Below are positions 47,697 through 56,428 of a DNA stretch of 60,955 bases, piece after piece. How positions within the stretch are numbered: position 1 is the first letter of the stretch; every line of letters starts with the position of its first letter. Origin of the DNA: Fulvivirga marina. Lineage in GTDB: Bacteria > Bacteroidota > Bacteroidia > Cytophagales > Cyclobacteriaceae. The DNA lies in NCBI RefSeq assembly GCF_016775155.1, contig NZ_JAEUGD010000016.1, positions 111,794-172,748 on the forward strand, in the 5' to 3' direction. The notes under the pieces were generated by a model, which did not search any database, was not told the origin of the DNA, and was given only the letters and a program-made list of their open reading frames with translations. The position numbers and the translations under genes are program-made.

Positions 47697-48925
47697 AAGA
47701 ACTAGTTTTTAATACAGGGGGAAGAAAGTTATTTAATGAGGATTTTGAGGCTCTACAGGCCTTATCCAAATCTTTCGAATCATTTTACCTGACTGAAGAT
47801 CCTTTTGTAATCACCGGGGTAAATATAACTTCGGTCAGTGGTAATATTTACAATGTTTCCCCCGGCTATGTATGGTTAGGAAATAGGATCAGAAGATTTG
47901 ATGGAGCCACAAATACCGACCTCACAAGCGACTTATTTATTAATGTACGTGACACTGAAGAAAGTAAAGAATATTTTGATAATGTTTCTAGGGTATCAAG
48001 TCGTACCTATGGATCAATTCTTTCTAACACCAGTTTAGGTGGATCAAATTCACTACGTATATCAAGGACAACAGATGCAAGAAGATACGTAAAGGATGTA
48101 TTGGGAGGTAAGGTGGTATTATTAACGCCATTTACTACCACCCAGACTGTACAGAACAATTTAACCCTTCAGGGAGATTTAACAGTTAGTGGCTTTAAGT
48201 TCGGGGCATCTGGGCAAAAAGTGACGGCAATTAAAACTACGGTTACTGACAGCCATTCAGACCTGGCCACCAGTAAAGCGGTAAAAGATCATGTAGTTAA
48301 CCACGGGGCGCCAAAAGGTTTTATTGGCATGTGGTCTGGAGCAATTGCGGAAATACCTTCTGGTTGGGTGCTATGCGATGGCAGGGCGGCAGTTAACGGT
48401 CAGACCATACCAAACCTTAAAGGTAAATTTATAGTTGGCTACGATCCTAATGATAATGATTACGATGCTATAGGAAAGACTGGTGGAGAAAAGGAGGTGA
48501 CATTAACTGAAGCTCAGTTACCAGTCCATAAGCATGATATAAGCATGGAGAGTGCCGGTAATCACATTCACAATGCCTCAACTGGTAGTGCCGGTAGCCA
48601 TAGTCATACAGGATCAATCGGGTATGGAGGTACGCATAGTCACACGGTTAATAATGATCCATATCACACGCCGGATGGAACCGATTATACTCCTGGGGAA
48701 TGGGGTGGTACATCATCAGGAAATGGAGTTGTGGCAACAAGCTCTAATGGATATCATAATCACTCAATTACGATTAACAGTGTCGGTAATCACACTCACA
48801 CAGTTACAATAGGTAATGGAGGTAATCACATTCACACATTGTCAATGGGCAATACAGGCCAGGGCCATGCACACGAAAACCGACCACCTTTTTACACATT
48901 GGCGTTCATTATAAAAACTGTATAA
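47693..48925 (+). CDS. Tail-collar fibre protein with HxH repeats
   Basis: A 410-aa phage receptor-binding or fibre protein. Residues about 210-260 form a tail-collar domain (G-F-I-G-M-W-S-G, I-P-S-G-W-V-L-C-D-G, P-N-L-K-G-K-F-I-V-G). The rest (about 275-400) is Gly/Ser-rich with eight H-x-H motifs (HKH, HIH, HSH, HSH, HNH, HTH, HIH, HAH). T4 gp37 uses stacked HxH motifs to bind iron inside a trimeric needle, so a metal-stabilised trimer is likely. It ends R-P-P-F-Y-T-L-A-F-I-I-K, typical of collar proteins. Confidence 0.88.
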   Translation: MKELVFNTGGRKLFNEDFEALQALSKSFESFYLTEDPFVITGVNITSVSGNIYNVSPGYVWLGNRIRRFDGATNTDLTSDLFINVRDTEESKEYFDNVSRVSSRTYGSILSNTSLGGSNSLRISRTTDARRYVKDVLGGKVVLLTPFTTTQTVQNNLTLQGDLTVSGFKFGASGQKVTAIKTTVTDSHSDLATSKAVKDHVVNHGAPKGFIGMWSGAIAEIPSGWVLCDGRAAVNGQTIPNLKGKFIVGYDPNDNDYDAIGKTGGEKEVTLTEAQLPVHKHDISMESAGNHIHNASTGSAGSHSHTGSIGYGGTHSHTVNNDPYHTPDGTDYTPGEWGGTSSGNGVVATSSNGYHNHSITINSVGNHTHTVTIGNGGNHIHTLSMGNTGQGHAHENRPPFYTLAFIIKTV

Positions 48926-49288
48926 ATGAGAATAAATGAACATGCTGTAGACCTAGTACTCTGCTTATTCAATGAATGCGCTGACTACTATAAGACAAAA
49001 GGACACATGAATGGCTTTAAGTATTCCAAGGAAGTTATTAAGGGACTCCAGACGCTTTACAACGCCTCTGGTCTTAACCAGGACAGCTCCTTTGATGAGT
49101 TCCTGGTATTCGTTCATAACTCAGCTCTTCAGTGCGCCAACGACAGATATATTCGGGTAGCTGGATTAGCTTGGTTCCTCACAAGAACTCTTGATGTTGG
49201 GTTCCGCAATGCCAGAAATCAATTGTCCAAGAAAAATCACGACTGCATTAAAACAAATTTGTTAAAACTTCAACTAAACAACATCTAA
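48926..49288 (+). CDS. Unknown 120-aa element protein
   Basis: A soluble helical protein, start codon directly abutting the fibre stop (TAAATG). Not recognised; could be a fibre chaperone by position. Confidence 0.6.
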   Translation: MRINEHAVDLVLCLFNECADYYKTKGHMNGFKYSKEVIKGLQTLYNASGLNQDSSFDEFLVFVHNSALQCANDRYIRVAGLAWFLTRTLDVGFRNARNQLSKKNHDCIKTNLLKLQLNNI

Positions 49289-49295
49289 TAGGCTC

Positions 49296-49934
49296 ATGAG
49301 CGATACCAAAACCTTACTCTCTCCCAATGAACAAAAATTCCTTGACTATTACCTAAGTCAGGGGCTTAGGTCGTCTAAAAAGGTGAAGTGCTATCGCCTT
49401 GCATTTGGAGAAGAGGTCGAAGATGTCAAGGACAGTTCAATCAATACGTACTGCAAAGTCATTCTTGCGAAAGATGAGGCAAAAAAATATATCCAGAAAA
49501 AGAAAGTAACCAATGAAACTGCGGCTCAACATATAATGCAAAATATTGAAGAGCTGGATAGAATATACAAAGAGGATGTGAAATCAGTAAAAGACCGGAT
49601 AGAAGTCATGAAGGAGAAACGATTGACTTTAGACAAATTGCAAAGTATGATTGATTTTAAGGAGGAGACATTTGAAGATAAGTATATCCTGTCAGACCTT
49701 TTAATTAGTATTAATCCGGATATTACCATAGATGACCTTGACAGCAGCAAAGAAGCTAAAGAACTAGCGTGTAGCGCTTTAAAGATAGCAGGGCACGGAA
49801 GCCTGATAGTTATCGATTCAAAGGGAGCGATACGCAATATAACACCAATCAGCCGGGCATACAGTAAAGAATTACGTGAAGCAATTGAAAATGGATTATT
49901 TAAGATAGCAATTGATCGCCCCGAAAGTGATTAA
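49296..49934 (+). CDS. Small-terminase-like protein
   Basis: A 212-aa protein whose N-terminal 60 residues have the small-terminase pattern: L-S-P-N-E-Q-K-F-L-D-Y-Y-L, then a helix with S-K-K-V-K-C-Y-R-L-A-F-G, then S-I-N-T-Y-C-K-V-I-L-A-K-D-E-A-K-K-Y-I. This is the DNA-recognition unit. The rest is coiled coil and a small C-terminal domain. It would select element DNA for packaging. No large terminase is found, so packaging must use another phage or is lost. The match is by pattern only. Confidence 0.55.
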   Translation: MSDTKTLLSPNEQKFLDYYLSQGLRSSKKVKCYRLAFGEEVEDVKDSSINTYCKVILAKDEAKKYIQKKKVTNETAAQHIMQNIEELDRIYKEDVKSVKDRIEVMKEKRLTLDKLQSMIDFKEETFEDKYILSDLLISINPDITIDDLDSSKEAKELACSALKIAGHGSLIVIDSKGAIRNITPISRAYSKELREAIENGLFKIAIDRPESD

Positions 49935-50870
49935 CAAGTTTCGAGAACGACCCACTACATGGACCTTTTTTATTATCTGATATAATCGAATCTAGGTGGT
50001 AAAAAATAGTAACATCCAACCAAACCACTCCTAGTGCATAAAAGCCTCATTTCAACTTCTAAATAGATATTAAGGCTAAACCAATTTTCTTAGCACCTGG
50101 TAATAAATTGGTAATCTTAAAATTAAAAATACTCTTAGATACTAAGCATGAAAAATCTCCATTTAAATACAACACATAGAGAAAACACACTATAAAGATA
50201 CACTAAACCAGTGCCTCTGTAAGCAGTAATGATTTGTAACGAATTCAGGGGGTGTGGTTGAGACCGTTAGAAGAGTAGAGTGTGCCTTATTTGAATATTT
50301 GAGGCAATTTGAGGCGGAGGCATCAGGTTTAAGGTATAAGAATCCACAGGACAGATATTTAATAAATACCATTACCAGGAAATATCTGAGCAAACACCCC
50401 TCCCACCGGCAGCCACACCACTCACCAAATAATATTCTGTTTTTAATAAATTTATCATTACTTAAACGCCCGTTCAAGAAATGATAAGAGTGCAATGATT
50501 TTAAATTCTACTTAACATAATTAAAAATTATTGAACAATTGAATCAAAATAATAAATTGATTATCAGATAGTTAAAACATTGTACTATTTCAGAGATCAT
50601 TATTTAGCAGGCTTATATAAGTATTAGACAATAATTACTTCAGCGAGTATAATTTTATGGAAAGAATGCAGACTTCGAGAAGAAAAAACGTCATTCAGAA
50701 TATTATTTCGTTGGTAGAAAAAATTGACCCCGGCCCCACCCATGGCCGATAGGAAATATAACCTTTTATTACTCTTTTCAAATCCTCTGACTCCTGCTAT
50801 TTTACATAGACATGTAAAGAAAAACGACTCCCCACCCAGATTACCATTTTAAAATTCGTATTTTCAGGTC
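49935..50870. other. 936-bp stretch without a convincing gene
   Basis: A/T-rich. It holds a possible GTG-started 76-aa frame (50254-50484) and a 31-aa frame (50657-50752), neither with support. Several short palindromic A/T runs near 50510-50570. It separates the structural genes from the minus-strand membrane operon and may be a regulatory boundary or a place where cargo was lost. Confidence 0.5.
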
Positions 50871-50966
50871 ATGGGAAATGAAATAGTTTTATATGCTTTA
50901 GCTTTTTTTGTTGGTGCCGTCATTTATATGGTGCTTAGGATTGGGAGGGAAACTGGAGTTATTTAA
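50871..50966 (+). CDS. Putative 31-aa single-TM protein
   Basis: M-G-N-E-I-V then a hydrophobic helix (about residues 6-22) and a basic tail R-I-G-R-E-T-G. ATG 50871, TAA 50964-50966. Its stop overlaps by four bases the stop of the minus-strand gene. Size and shape fit tiny phage membrane proteins (holin-like or toxin-like), but coding is unproven. Confidence 0.35.
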   Translation: MGNEIVLYALAFFVGAVIYMVLRIGRETGVI

Positions 50967-51742
50967 TTTTTGCGTTCGTTTTGCCATTCTTGTATTTGTG
51001 AATCCAGTTCGTGAAAATTTGTTACTAAATCGAGAAAAATATTTCTAAAAAGCGTTAATTGGCTTTCTGCAGTGAGATAATCCAGGTCTTTAACATCAAC
51101 AACAGAATTTTTAAGCTTCTTTTCCAGCATAGCTAGCCTCTTTTCAACAGCATCTGCAAGATAACCGTAATAGTGCCCATATGAATAATAATAAAAGTCC
51201 TGAATCAACAATGCCAAATATATTTTGTCGTCTTTGAACATCTCCAATTTGCTAACACGCTTCATTAACATGCTAAGCTTGTTTACCGATGCATATAATG
51301 ACAAATGATAAGCTGTTTTATGAATAACTTCGTCACTATTAGGTGTTTTTAGTTTATTTATATACTGCCTAAGCGAATCTTGCCCAGTTTCTATCTGATT
51401 CTTTCCACTTTTGTATGTCAAATCATCAAATTCCTTTCTGCATAATTCAAGAAGCTTTAATGAACTGCTAAAGTTTTGTTGTTGGCGGTTCCGATTCCTT
51501 TCTCCATCTATAGCTCTTTCTTGCACCTTATTAGCTGCAATTTGCGCCTTAAATGATATGTAGACGAGTATTGCCCCAACCAAATTAATTATAGGTGCGG
51601 TAATACCACCAATTGTATCTCCAATAGGGCCGGAATTTGATAAATCAAAAAAGGGATGGAGGGCTGGTTTGGATAAAAATAAAACTGAACCGATGCAGCA
51701 AATAACCAGTCCTGTTAATAACAATAGATGACGCTTACTCAT
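50963..51742 (-). CDS. Two-TM protein of putative abortive-infection type
   Basis: A 259-aa protein. Two N-terminal helices (about residues 4-24 and 39-62) enclose the motif G-P-I-G-D-T-I-G-G-I-T-A-P-I-I-N, which resembles the membrane part of putative AbiC-like proteins (PutAbiC family). The rest is a helical cytoplasmic domain. It overlaps the upstream gene by 8 bp, forming a two-gene operon opposite to the phage genes, as cargo morons usually are. Phage-defence function is inferred from family resemblance and context. Confidence 0.65.
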   Translation of the reverse strand: MSKRHLLLLTGLVICCIGSVLFLSKPALHPFFDLSNSGPIGDTIGGITAPIINLVGAILVYISFKAQIAANKVQERAIDGERNRNRQQQNFSSSLKLLELCRKEFDDLTYKSGKNQIETGQDSLRQYINKLKTPNSDEVIHKTAYHLSLYASVNKLSMLMKRVSKLEMFKDDKIYLALLIQDFYYYSYGHYYGYLADAVEKRLAMLEKKLKNSVVDVKDLDYLTAESQLTLFRNIFLDLVTNFHELDSQIQEWQNERKN

Positions 51743-52697
51743 TATTTATGTTCAAAATTGCAAGTTGTTCCTCTGACTTTACCGAATATTTTCGAAGAAG
51801 CTGATTAGATTTTGTACGTAATTCGTCTTCTATTTTATTAAATTCCGAATAGTATTCTTGAAATGAATTAGCAAGTTCAGACGAATCAAGTTTGATGTTA
51901 CTGAAGGTGTGTGTCGCTTTCTTGACTAACTGCATAATTTCTGTACACTCCGGCAAATCCCTAAAATCGTTCATTATCGTATGCCCAACAGGTTTTACAA
52001 AAGCTTGTTGGACATAGGTTAGACTTGATGCATCTGTACGTTTAATATGATAACTACCTAATAATTGATTCAACGCCACCCATACAGGTATTTCGGTATA
52101 TGTTTCGAGATTCGACTTTCTTATATTCTCAATAAAAAGACCTACGTAATTTAATAATTTTTCCGCCTCATTCTTATACTGAAATCTTCTTTCTGTTATA
52201 TGCTTCTGCCCCAGCTCATTCTCACTTCTGGCAGCATCTATTAGGACATCTAAAAAGTCTAAATTAGAATAAATGGCCGTAAATCTATTGATGTCGGTAT
52301 CTTTCGATCCCATCTGGTCTAAATAAGCTTGATAAATCTCATGTTGATTCATTTTTTGAACACGCCTTATGTCGTGATTAACCCGATATCTTACTAAATG
52401 GGTCTCATAAGGCTTTGCCTCCAAGGCCTTAGCAAAATTTAAATAATCCTGCTTCTGCCCATTAGTAAACTTTAATATGTTCCTAAGCAAAGCACAAAAA
52501 TATCGCAACAGCTCTTCATCTCTCTGATTTTTTAGCTTTCTGGATTTCTTTCTATCAGATTTCAATGTTTGGTAAAAAATCCATATAGCCGCCCCAGAAC
52601 CTATAACAGCCCCAATAACAGCGATAAGTAGATTTTCGAAAAAAGAGGAGTTTCCACTAACTGGATACACATCGCCAAACTGAAAAATTAAATCCAT
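51735..52697 (-). CDS. Membrane-anchored helical protein, operon partner
   Basis: A 320-aa protein from ATG 52695-52697 (a TTG extension to 52718 is possible). One helix near residues 18-40 anchors it (E-N-L-L-I-A-V-I-G-A-V-I-G-S-G-A-A-I-W-I-F); the rest is charged and helical. I do not recognise the family. Its gene precedes and overlaps the Abi-like gene, so both probably act together at the membrane as a two-part system. Confidence 0.6.
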   Translation of the reverse strand: MDLIFQFGDVYPVSGNSSFFENLLIAVIGAVIGSGAAIWIFYQTLKSDRKKSRKLKNQRDEELLRYFCALLRNILKFTNGQKQDYLNFAKALEAKPYETHLVRYRVNHDIRRVQKMNQHEIYQAYLDQMGSKDTDINRFTAIYSNLDFLDVLIDAARSENELGQKHITERRFQYKNEAEKLLNYVGLFIENIRKSNLETYTEIPVWVALNQLLGSYHIKRTDASSLTYVQQAFVKPVGHTIMNDFRDLPECTEIMQLVKKATHTFSNIKLDSSELANSFQEYYSEFNKIEDELRTKSNQLLRKYSVKSEEQLAILNINNE

Positions 52698-52822
52698 AAA
52701 AGACAACAATAGATACAACCTTTAAGATAAATAAATTACAAGAAACATACTTGCTTTCTTTAAACCCTTAAACCCCCAGCTAAGTCATTTACTATACTTA
52801 ATCAGACAAGAAGCAAGATTAC

Positions 52823-54721
52823 GTGAACGAGACAGTACAGTTTAATATCAAGGTAAATGACCTGGGATCATCTGCCTTAGCCAAGTTTGCAGCCAATGCA
52901 ACCAAGCACGTTGCCAGGGTTCAAAAGGTCACACAAGGTCTGGAAAAGGGAATTGGGGGCACATCCAGAAAGGTTGATTCCCTAACACGCTCATTCCAGA
53001 GTATGAATAAGGGCACCTCCGGAATTAAACAACTCAACAAAAGCCTTAAGACAACCGAAGGCATGATGGATCGCATCATGAATCGGATTAATAGAGTAAA
53101 ACGCTCCTCCATAGCACAGCCAAGGGCAAGAGGCGGTGCCAGTGCCGGTGTGGGTTTAGGGCTTGGGAATTTAGGAGCTCTGGCGGGTGGTTTCCTTGGA
53201 TTCCAGGGGATGAAATCACTTGTTTCATCAGGAGCAGATTTAGAGCAAACAAGAGTAGCATTTTCAACCATGCTTGGCAGCGATGACCAAGCAAATAATA
53301 TGATAAATGCTATAAATAACATGGCCAATAAAACGCCATTTATGAATAAGCAATTATTCGATGCCGGTAAACTGCTACTGAACTTTGGATTAGCTCAGGA
53401 CCGCGTGTTACCTTCATTAAACATGCTTGGAGATGTTTCCGGGGGAAATGCTCAGCGCTTTCAGTCGTTAGCCTTGGCATTTGGTCAGGTGCAGAGCGCC
53501 GGAAAGCTCATGGGACAAGACCTTTTGCAAATGATAAATGCAGGTTTTAACCCTCTTCAAGAAATGAGCAAAATGACCGGTAAGTCTATGGCACAGTTGA
53601 AAGAGGAAATGTCCGAAGGAGCTATTTCTGCTGATATGGTTACTCAGGCCTTCGAACATGCCACATCAAAGGGCGGCAAGTTTCACAATATGATGGCCAG
53701 ACAAAGCAAAACACTATCCGGACTTTGGAGTACATTCATTGGTAAGTTACAATTGAAGTTCTCCCAATTCTCAGAAGGCACCTTAAGTGAAACTTTTAAA
53801 AAGGTGGTCAAATGGGGGATTGGTTTGGTTGACAGGCTGGACCCGGTTCTAAACCTTTTAGGTAGAGGTTTCCAAACTGCCACCAACTGGATATCCGGAT
53901 TGATATCTTTTGTAAAAGAAAATTGGAGCTTCTTAGCTCCTGTTACCGCTGGTATACTCGCTGCAGTAGTAGCTCTTAAAGCCTGGACAATCGCTCAGGC
54001 CGTACTTAATGCAGTAATGAGCGCTAACCCTATCGGGCTACTTGTTGTGGCCATAGGAGCCCTTGTAGGAGCTTTCATTTGGGCTTACAACTACTCTGAG
54101 AAGCTTCGTATGGTCTTGGGTGGATTATGGGGAGCCATTCAGTTAATCGGCTCTGGAATTGGCAAAGTATTTACTGACCCCATAGGAGCAATTAAAGACG
54201 CTTGGTCTGGAATTCAGAGTTTTCTATTTGATCAATTAAAGCCATTATTATCGGCAATTGATCTAATTCAAAAAGGAGAATATTTAAGTGCAGCCAAAGA
54301 AATTGGTAAAGCTGCTTTTAATCTTTCACCAGCTGGGCTGGCATTTAATGCCATAAACAAAGTTGTTACTTCTGATACCGTTCAGAAAGCTGCTAAAGAT
54401 GCTAAGGATTCACAAATAGGTTTACCCTCTTTCCTTTCTCCTGGTAAAATGACTCCAGTAGATATTAGCGATTTTCCCGGTACTTCCCTGCCAAATGCCA
54501 GTTCTCCTACTCTTGCAGATAAAGAAGCTTCTAAAGGTTCCGTCAAAAACTACAATGGCAATTCAACGGGTGGAAACTCAATTGTCATTAGCATTGAAGC
54601 TCTTATGAAAGACAATCACTTTGTCATGAATGATGGTAGTGACATTGAATCAGTTAAGGCTAAGTTATCAAAGGCTTTACTTGAAGTTGTACAGGACGTG
54701 GAAATAAGTTATAGTAGTTAA
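52823..54721 (+). CDS. Phage tape measure protein
   Basis: A 632-aa tail-length ruler. Starts with GTG 52823. Residues about 130-310 match the tape-measure N-terminal domain (T-R-V-A-F-S-T-M-L-G-S, M-A-N-K-T-P-F, L-A-F-G-Q-V-Q-S-A-G-K-L-M-G-Q-D-L-L-Q-M). Two hydrophobic segments lie near 365-425. At roughly 0.15 nm per residue it would set a tail of about 95 nm. It stands alone, away from other tail genes, with 125 bp between it and the membrane operon. Confidence 0.9.
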   Translation: MNETVQFNIKVNDLGSSALAKFAANATKHVARVQKVTQGLEKGIGGTSRKVDSLTRSFQSMNKGTSGIKQLNKSLKTTEGMMDRIMNRINRVKRSSIAQPRARGGASAGVGLGLGNLGALAGGFLGFQGMKSLVSSGADLEQTRVAFSTMLGSDDQANNMINAINNMANKTPFMNKQLFDAGKLLLNFGLAQDRVLPSLNMLGDVSGGNAQRFQSLALAFGQVQSAGKLMGQDLLQMINAGFNPLQEMSKMTGKSMAQLKEEMSEGAISADMVTQAFEHATSKGGKFHNMMARQSKTLSGLWSTFIGKLQLKFSQFSEGTLSETFKKVVKWGIGLVDRLDPVLNLLGRGFQTATNWISGLISFVKENWSFLAPVTAGILAAVVALKAWTIAQAVLNAVMSANPIGLLVVAIGALVGAFIWAYNYSEKLRMVLGGLWGAIQLIGSGIGKVFTDPIGAIKDAWSGIQSFLFDQLKPLLSAIDLIQKGEYLSAAKEIGKAAFNLSPAGLAFNAINKVVTSDTVQKAAKDAKDSQIGLPSFLSPGKMTPVDISDFPGTSLPNASSPTLADKEASKGSVKNYNGNSTGGNSIVISIEALMKDNHFVMNDGSDIESVKAKLSKALLEVVQDVEISYSS

Positions 54722-54835
54722 CTAAGTACTCTTTTCCTCACTTAATTGTTCTCCATTTTCTACTGACACTTTGATTACGCTTAAACCTTCATCGGTTTTA
54801 TATAAATTTTTCAAAAACAAAAGATATCAACCTTC

Positions 54836-54843
54836 TATCTTTG
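54836..54843 (+). promoter_or_regulatory. -7 box of 98-aa gene
   Basis: TATCTTTG, a TAnnTTTG match, ends four bases before ATG 54848, suggesting a leaderless message. Confidence 0.45.
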
Positions 54844-54847
54844 TATT

Positions 54848-55144
54848 ATGATATATAACATTTACGACGGAGAGCACCTTCATATTAAATACAATAAATT
54901 ACCATATTTGATCGAATGGAGGCAAACTAATCCATTAGAGCTAGAAGTTACTATTAATCCTAATATCCCTTCAGAAGAACTTAGGTCCCTCAGTACTCAT
55001 GATACCCTCACGTTTCATTGTGGCTATTTCATGACGACTAAAGAGAGTATAAGCTTCAATGTTGAAGGAAATCAATTTCTAACCTTAGTCTGTACAACCA
55101 AGCAACCACACCCTATTATTAAAACGGTTCCATTAAATATGTAA
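54848..55144 (+). CDS. Unknown 98-aa element protein
   Basis: A soluble, beta-rich small protein, no recognised domain, with a histidine-containing start (D-G-E-H-L-H-I-K). It has its own promoter box directly before the start. Convergent with the PLD gene. Confidence 0.6.
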   Translation: MIYNIYDGEHLHIKYNKLPYLIEWRQTNPLELEVTINPNIPSEELRSLSTHDTLTFHCGYFMTTKESISFNVEGNQFLTLVCTTKQPHPIIKTVPLNM

Positions 55145-55171
55145 GACGCTGAGTTAATCGGATACTAAGTA

Positions 55172-55861
55172 TTATATCTTTTGAAGCATACCTGAGTTTT
55201 TAAAGCACTTTGAGCATTGCGGATACATCATACTAGTCTTGCCATGTGTACTTCCACCACAAGTATGACAATATTTCTCGGGATACTCATAATCGCCAAA
55301 ATTCGCCCATGTTCTATAGTGGTTAAAGCATAGTGGTTTGCCCAAGTCATATGGAATTTCTCCATTGCAACGGATACAGTGGCCATTAATGGGCTCATCA
55401 GAGGTATCATGGTTATTTGACACCAAAGCCACTTCTAATCTATCACTTTTTAGAAGCGCCCCTACTTCCTCTACTCCATCCTCATAAACCTGTTTATCCT
55501 GAATAGCATCCAAAAGTATCGCCATTTCCACATTATTATTCTCACTATATTCATAGAAGTTCATAGAGCCAATAATCATCTCCCTTTCATTGAAATAACA
55601 TTTCGCATGCAAACTCGGAAAATAGAGAACGGTGAGGTTCCTTAATCTCTCAAGCTTTTTCCATTCCTGCACCTGCAAATCATCCTTGCCAAAAATTATA
55701 GTGATATTAATATTCTCTCGACTATCAGCCTGTATAAGCCTGTCAAAAAAACTACTAGACAATTTCAGGTATGGAGTTACTAATACCAAGTGATCCTTTG
55801 CCTGGATAATAATATCTTCTAAGTGTTTTGCTATGCCTTTAGTACGTAAAAATTTAGCCAT
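55172..55861 (-). CDS. PLD-like protein with zinc-ribbon tail
   Basis: A 229-aa protein. One HKD half-site (L-H-A-K-C-Y-F, then G-S-M-N-F) marks the phospholipase D/nuclease fold, which would dimerise to build one active site. The C-terminal about 70 residues hold several Cys pairs (C-x2-C, C-x2-C, C-x2-C), a zinc-ribbon array. Such proteins cut nucleic acids or phospholipids. In an island they may act in defence or DNA repair. Single gene on the minus strand. Confidence 0.8.
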   Translation of the reverse strand: MAKFLRTKGIAKHLEDIIIQAKDHLVLVTPYLKLSSSFFDRLIQADSRENINITIIFGKDDLQVQEWKKLERLRNLTVLYFPSLHAKCYFNEREMIIGSMNFYEYSENNNVEMAILLDAIQDKQVYEDGVEEVGALLKSDRLEVALVSNNHDTSDEPINGHCIRCNGEIPYDLGKPLCFNHYRTWANFGDYEYPEKYCHTCGGSTHGKTSMMYPQCSKCFKNSGMLQKI

Positions 55862-55972
55862 TCATTAAGTAATTTCAATTGACACCATTTCTTAAGCAAC
55901 CGAAACTTAAGATAAAATCATCTCTATGTCATAACGATGTAATATTTGTGGCATATAATTAAGTAAACATTA

Positions 55973-56003
55973 TTGCTAATTATTTTAGTATTTACTAAAT
56001 TTG
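55973..56003 (+). promoter_or_regulatory. Promoter of 110-aa gene
   Basis: TTG (55973-55975), 20 bp, TAAATTTG (55996-56003), five bases before ATG 56009. This favours ATG 56009 over the upstream TTG at 55973, which is the -33 box. Confidence 0.55.
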
Positions 56004-56008
56004 AAAGC

Positions 56009-56341
56009 ATGAGACTATTACCAGGTATTTATAAAATCAAGCTTAGAACTCTCATTGAAGAGTTCGCTGTATTACGTGTATACATGAAAGATGGAAAGAA
56101 AGTATATCAAGTCAATAATGGTCCTGAAACAGACTTAGATTGGCTCATGGATAGAGACCCATGCCAAGTAATTAAGCAAATAAAGCAGCTACAGGTACAA
56201 AACGCTCGGATCGATATCAAAATCACCGATTCCGATGGTGACTATTTTAGTTTTCCTGCATCTAGTGTGGAGGTTGTTAGGCAGATATTTCAGACATTTC
56301 CTGATGTAGGGAGGGCTTTGGGGGCAAAAGTAAACCAATAG
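56009..56341 (+). CDS. Unknown 110-aa element protein
   Basis: A soluble small protein with V-Y-Q-V-N-N-G-P-E-T and I-T-D-S-D-G-D-Y-F-S-F segments, no recognised domain. The start ATG 56009 is chosen from the promoter; a TTG at 55973 would add 12 residues. It is followed by the HEPN-like pair after 87 bp. Confidence 0.6.
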   Translation: MRLLPGIYKIKLRTLIEEFAVLRVYMKDGKKVYQVNNGPETDLDWLMDRDPCQVIKQIKQLQVQNARIDIKITDSDGDYFSFPASSVEVVRQIFQTFPDVGRALGAKVNQ

Positions 56342-56428
56342 GCATTATGAAATACTTTTAGTACATTCATTCTCCTATAGATATACAGCTGACTGAATTA
56401 AACTATTACCATAATTACAGCTAAAACA

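Noticed and set aside
50254-50484. 76-aa GTG-started ORF in the empty stretch
   Set aside because: No homology recognised, no clear ribosome site or promoter; kept only as part of the region description.
50657-50752. 31-aa ORF with basic start
   Set aside because: Too short and without supporting signals.
41734-50753. Shared 13-mer CCATGGCCGATAG at about 41734 and 50741
   Set aside because: A match of this length is expected by chance in 61 kb, and the flanks differ.
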